DNA of 64,000 bases from JAPLUA01 sp964625855 (GTDB lineage Bacteria; Verrucomicrobiota; Verrucomicrobiia; Limisphaerales; UBA8199): positions 124,001-188,000 of the forward strand of contig CAZVFC010000006.1 in assembly GCA_964625855.1 (NCBI GenBank). Direction: 5' to 3'. A program made the position numbers and the translations under genes. This document shows positions 61,540-64,000 of this stretch, one piece after another (within the stretch, counting starts at the first letter, position 1; each line of letters begins with the position of its first letter). The notes beneath the pieces are model-generated. The model was given only the letters and a program-made list of their open reading frames with translations, was not told the DNA's origin and ran no database searches.

Positions 61540-62099
61540 CGTTCGCTGCGAGGCCGGTTGAAGCAGTTGAAACACGTTGGCCGCATTTCCACTGTCCCTT
61601 TCATGATGAAAGCCTTAGTCGGCCCGCCGGGTGAAGTTGCCCAATCTCCCGACCGCGTTGGCCAAGGTGGTGAGGCGCATTAGCTCTTTCCCGTAGTCGC
61701 GGAGGGTGTCGAACACGGCGGCCGTCCAAACATCGTCGCTAAGGAGGCTAGGCGGCTCTCTGGCGGGTTGCGGCGGGCTGGTCAAGGGGCGTGGAGGCAT
61801 CAGGCCGCAGCGTCGGTCGTAAACAAGTTGTGGCTCGATTAAGACCGCTGCCGTTGATTCCCTTTGTCTTCCATGGGCCGCGGCATTCGCGGCCGGATGT
61901 GGACCTCGGGCCGCTGGAGGACATTATCGCAGTGACCGGTTGGTTGCTTTGGAGTTGGAGATGCACTAGAAAGAGCGCGTGCTCCTGACGATTGCAACGA
62001 CGTACCAACCCGCCACAGATATAGAGTCGGGAGTGTCCGGTCCGGTTCACGTTGGGCTGATTCCGAGCGGTCGTCGCTGGGTAAACCCAAGCCGGGGTT
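61540..62099. other. Gap without a supported gene
   Basis: Several short open frames exist on both strands (for example minus 61615-61800, 61 codons, with a helical VFDTLRDYGKELMRLTTLAN segment), but none shows a recognised domain or start context. The minus-strand 61-codon frame is the only one that looks protein-like, possibly a relic. Confidence 0.4.
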
Positions 62100-63230
62100 C
62101 TACTCAAGGGCCTTTAGTTCTTTGGCCAGGTGGCTCCAGGGCGCCGGCAGGAGCGGCATCAACGTGAGGCGAATGGCCCAGCGACTGCCGGGCAGATCAC
62201 TGGGATGAATGACGGAATAACTGAATTCGATGCCCACGCTGATGGGCAGTTGGCCGATATTGAAGAGACGGTGGACCCCCAGCCCCACGGGAAAGGTCAC
62301 CTGGTTGCCGCTTGGAGCGTTCCAGTTCACGAACACGTTGGGGCTCATGCCGATTTCCCATGCGGGCGTGGGCGCGTAGTACAGGAAGTACTGGAGGTTC
62401 ATCTGGCTTACGGAGCGGCGGCGGTCGTCGCCGGCGAAAGACCACCATTGCTGGGGAAAGACGCCGAGCCGCCAGTGCTCGGTAAGGAGCCCCGCAGCCA
62501 CAGCCGGCCCAGCCTGCCACTTGCCCTGCCCGAGAATGTCTTCGCTGGCGCTGGGGAAAATCATCGCCGGCCCTGCGGCCAGGAATAACTTGCTGTCGCC
62601 GACCCTGGGCAGGTGTTTCGGGCCCACCAGGCCGACGTAAGCAATATCGCCCAGGCCGGTTGTGCGGCCGAATGGATCCAGATCCGCCGGCAAGGTGCCG
62701 TCGGGGTGCAGGTTGTTTCCGGGGCCAAACTGGAATAGCCTGCCGACTTCACTCTTGAGTGGCACGCTCACCACGGACAAATCGAGCCGGCTCACCCAAT
62801 TCCAGCGGTCTCCCACCGGCACGGGTATGGTCGGCATGAACTGGTACCTGTGGGTCCAGAGGTCGCGTTCATCGTAGATGGGGGTGCGCGGGAAATGGGT
62901 CTGGATGGCATCGTACTGGTTCCAAATTGCCATGAGTTCGGAGATCGGATTATCCATGGCCTCGGATATCGCCGCCAGCACTCGGGGGTCGTTTAGATCC
63001 ATTTTGCCTTTGGTTGCGCTCGTGGCCTCGCTATTGACTCCTCCGGCCGGGGAGGGTTCTACGGGTGCAAGCGTAAGCGGTGGCGGCGAAAAACTTCCGG
63101 TGTCCTGTGCCAAGGTGGGAATTGCGGCCAATGAGAGACCGATGGCCGCCCAAGCCGCAGCAAGGGGTATGCAAACGGAGTAATTGAGCCCTGTGAGGAA
63201 ACGGGGAACGCGATTTCTGGTCGCACTCAT
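62100..63230 (-). CDS. Secreted/outer-membrane beta-barrel-type protein
   Basis: From ATG 63230 (MSATRNRVPRFLTGLNYSVC) the 376-residue product has a signal peptide ending TLAQ. A proline-rich linker follows, then alternating beta strands (WNWVSRLDLSVVSVPL; GLGDIAYVGLVGPKHL; LFLAAGPAMIFPSASE; LGVFPQQWWSFAGD; NLQYFLYYAPTPAWEIGMSP; LPISVGIEFSYSVIHPSDLP) as in small outer-membrane barrels or transporter-like proteins of the meta-pathway/phenol type. It stands alone, and no substrate is suggested. Confidence 0.7.
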   Translation of the reverse strand: MSATRNRVPRFLTGLNYSVCIPLAAAWAAIGLSLAAIPTLAQDTGSFSPPPLTLAPVEPSPAGGVNSEATSATKGKMDLNDPRVLAAISEAMDNPISELMAIWNQYDAIQTHFPRTPIYDERDLWTHRYQFMPTIPVPVGDRWNWVSRLDLSVVSVPLKSEVGRLFQFGPGNNLHPDGTLPADLDPFGRTTGLGDIAYVGLVGPKHLPRVGDSKLFLAAGPAMIFPSASEDILGQGKWQAGPAVAAGLLTEHWRLGVFPQQWWSFAGDDRRRSVSQMNLQYFLYYAPTPAWEIGMSPNVFVNWNAPSGNQVTFPVGLGVHRLFNIGQLPISVGIEFSYSVIHPSDLPGSRWAIRLTLMPLLPAPWSHLAKELKALE

Positions 63231-63302
63231 GATCTCCGATACTAGCGGGGTGCGGTCTTGGGGTAAAGCCCGATGAAGGGGTTGCGGTGGTGAGGGAGCG
63301 CC

Positions 63303-63343
63303 TCTCGACACCGCCACCGGAGCGCGGCTGTCCTCAGCCGCAG
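63303..63343. repeat. Dispersed repeat, copy C (single arm)
   Basis: These 41 bp are identical to 55461-55501 (flank TCTCGACACCGCCAC plus the left arm of copy A), but no complementary right arm follows. It is therefore a half-element in the gap between 63230 and 63409. Confidence 0.7.
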
Positions 63344-63408
63344 CAGGAGTTACGGGCCGCCGCGTGAAGCGGGGCGCGAGCCAGGAGAAAATGACGCCGG
63401 CGACCCGA

Positions 63409-63714
63409 TCAAGCCGAGTCGTCCGTGTCTGTCCAATACCAGACGGCCACTACCCCATCGTCTTTGTCTTCCGAATGGGAAATGCTGACTACCCTCTCCG
63501 GGCCGAGTGCGTTGGCAAATTCCGCAGCTCGGTGAAACAACTCCTCCCAAGAGGCCCACGTTCCCCGAAACACACGGTATGCCAGCCGCCATTTCGGCGT
63601 CTCGGCTTTCTGAATCGGGGCGTCAGAAGTCATACCGCCTTTTGCTGTAGAACACTTCCAGCATGAATCGAACGACTCCTCGATTTCTTCACCACACTTT
63701 GTGCAGGTCCACAT
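63409..63714 (-). CDS. Small zinc-ribbon protein
   Basis: From ATG 63714 the 101-residue protein begins MWTCTKCGEEIEESFDSCWK with C-X2-C...C-X2-C (CTKC, CWKC), a zinc ribbon. A small domain LAYRVFRGTWASWEELFHRA, ALGPERVVSISHSEDKDDGV, VAVWYWTD follows. I do not recognise the second part. An upstream in-frame ATG at 63759 is less likely because its 15 extra residues look random. It lies about 100 bp downstream of the DUF4177-like gene on the same strand. Confidence 0.7.
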   Translation of the reverse strand: MWTCTKCGEEIEESFDSCWKCSTAKGGMTSDAPIQKAETPKWRLAYRVFRGTWASWEELFHRAAEFANALGPERVVSISHSEDKDDGVVAVWYWTDTDDSA

Positions 63715-63813
63715 AACTGGGCAACTGGTCAGAAGCTGCGGTTCCGGGGCGGCCAGCACGCAACCGAGAAGCGGTGCCGCCGTGGCTTGGGGCAGTCGGA
63801 TTCGGCGGGGGGT

Positions 63814-64000
63814 TCATTGCGGAATCTCTCTTTCGAGAATCAACTCATAATACCTCGCAGCCCCATAAGCCCCGGTGCCGGGAGCAAAGACCTGAACGAG
63901 GCGCCAACCAGCCCGCGCATGTTGCTGAATCTTCTCCCGATACTCCAGCTCAGCCATGCGCTTCGTACCCAGCCAACCTTGGCCGAGCCGAATAAACTTA
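63814..64000 (-). CDS. Partial DUF4177-like protein, cut by the window end
   Basis: The minus strand from 64000 reads KFIRLGQGWLGTKRMAELEY, REKIQQHARAGWRLVQVFAP, GTGAYGAARYYELILEREIP and a stop at 63814-63816. The pattern Y-x-I-x5-GWxLVxV...YYxLILxR is that of small DUF4177 proteins. The N-terminus lies outside the window. An internal ATG at 63959 would give only 47 residues and lose the first strand, so I treat the gene as incomplete. Confidence 0.6.
   Translation of the reverse strand, partial: KFIRLGQGWLGTKRMAELEYREKIQQHARAGWRLVQVFAPGTGAYGAARYYELILEREIPQ

Noticed and set aside
61615..61800. Small minus-strand gene of 61 codons
   Set aside because: There is a helical segment but no recognised family, start context or partner; too weak to call.

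Overview
The window looks like a chromosomal stretch of a verrucomicrobial bacterium, probably of the Limisphaerales/Pedosphaera type (inference; no rRNA or ribosomal protein is present to settle it). The grounds are high GC content, many very large secreted proteins with Ig-like, LamG and DNRLRE/CBM96-type modules and C-termini ending in an FFRL-like motif, a PEP-CTERM protein, a prepilin-like protein carrying a GGNVIYCDGHAIW motif, and a Tat-exported sugar-isomerase relative.

Region by region: (1) 1-6.3 kb is a defence and toxin-antitoxin patch. A lexA-like repressor, an N6-adenine DNA methylase and a PD-(D/E)XK-like protein are joined by ATGA overlaps. A TIR-domain fragment, a ParE toxin/antitoxin pair and shards of TIR and PIN-domain genes follow. 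The patch lies between an N-terminal and a C-terminal remnant of a type ISP restriction enzyme. (2) 6.4-10 kb has a Tat-exported isomerase-like protein and a nine-haem cytochrome c/b fusion. (3) 10.4-29.8 kb is a minus-strand block: a putative glycoside hydrolase, then (in transcription order, right to left) a sensor kinase, a NarL-type regulator, a lone receiver protein, and four secreted proteins including a 2720-residue giant. Three of these junctions are ATGA overlaps. (4) 30-36.8 kb has a LacI-type regulator followed by two promoters with matching TTAAACG(T/T)(T/G)TAA operators. They drive a PEP-CTERM protein and a surface-protein gene split by an in-frame stop; a prepilin-like gene and another secreted protein follow. 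(5) 37.1-42.5 kb has a secreted ankyrin/kelch protein and nagB. (6) 43-50.5 kb is a sulfate assimilation cluster (cysK, cysI, cysH, cysD, cysN, cobA) preceded by an aspartoacylase-family gene. (7) 50.8-56.6 kb has a fungalysin (M36) metalloprotease and a secreted sugar phosphate isomerase/epimerase-like protein set between two palindromic dispersed repeats. (8) 57-60 kb is the scpA-scpB-pheA operon. (9) 60.2-64 kb has tRNA-Asp, a nuclease remnant ending at that tRNA, a DUF433/DUF5615 toxin-antitoxin pair, an outer-membrane-type protein, a zinc-ribbon protein, and a DUF4177-like gene running off the end.

The cys genes together reduce sulfate to cysteine, with cobA providing the first step to the sirohaem needed by cysI. 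The two-component genes are arranged so that they could control the secreted-protein operon beside them. Intergenic DNA is unusually rich in short tandem repeats with an 11-bp period (four loci, each with its own unit) and in long hairpins. These repeats, the LacI operator pair and the receiver-coupled secreted-protein operon are the observations I think most deserve a second look.
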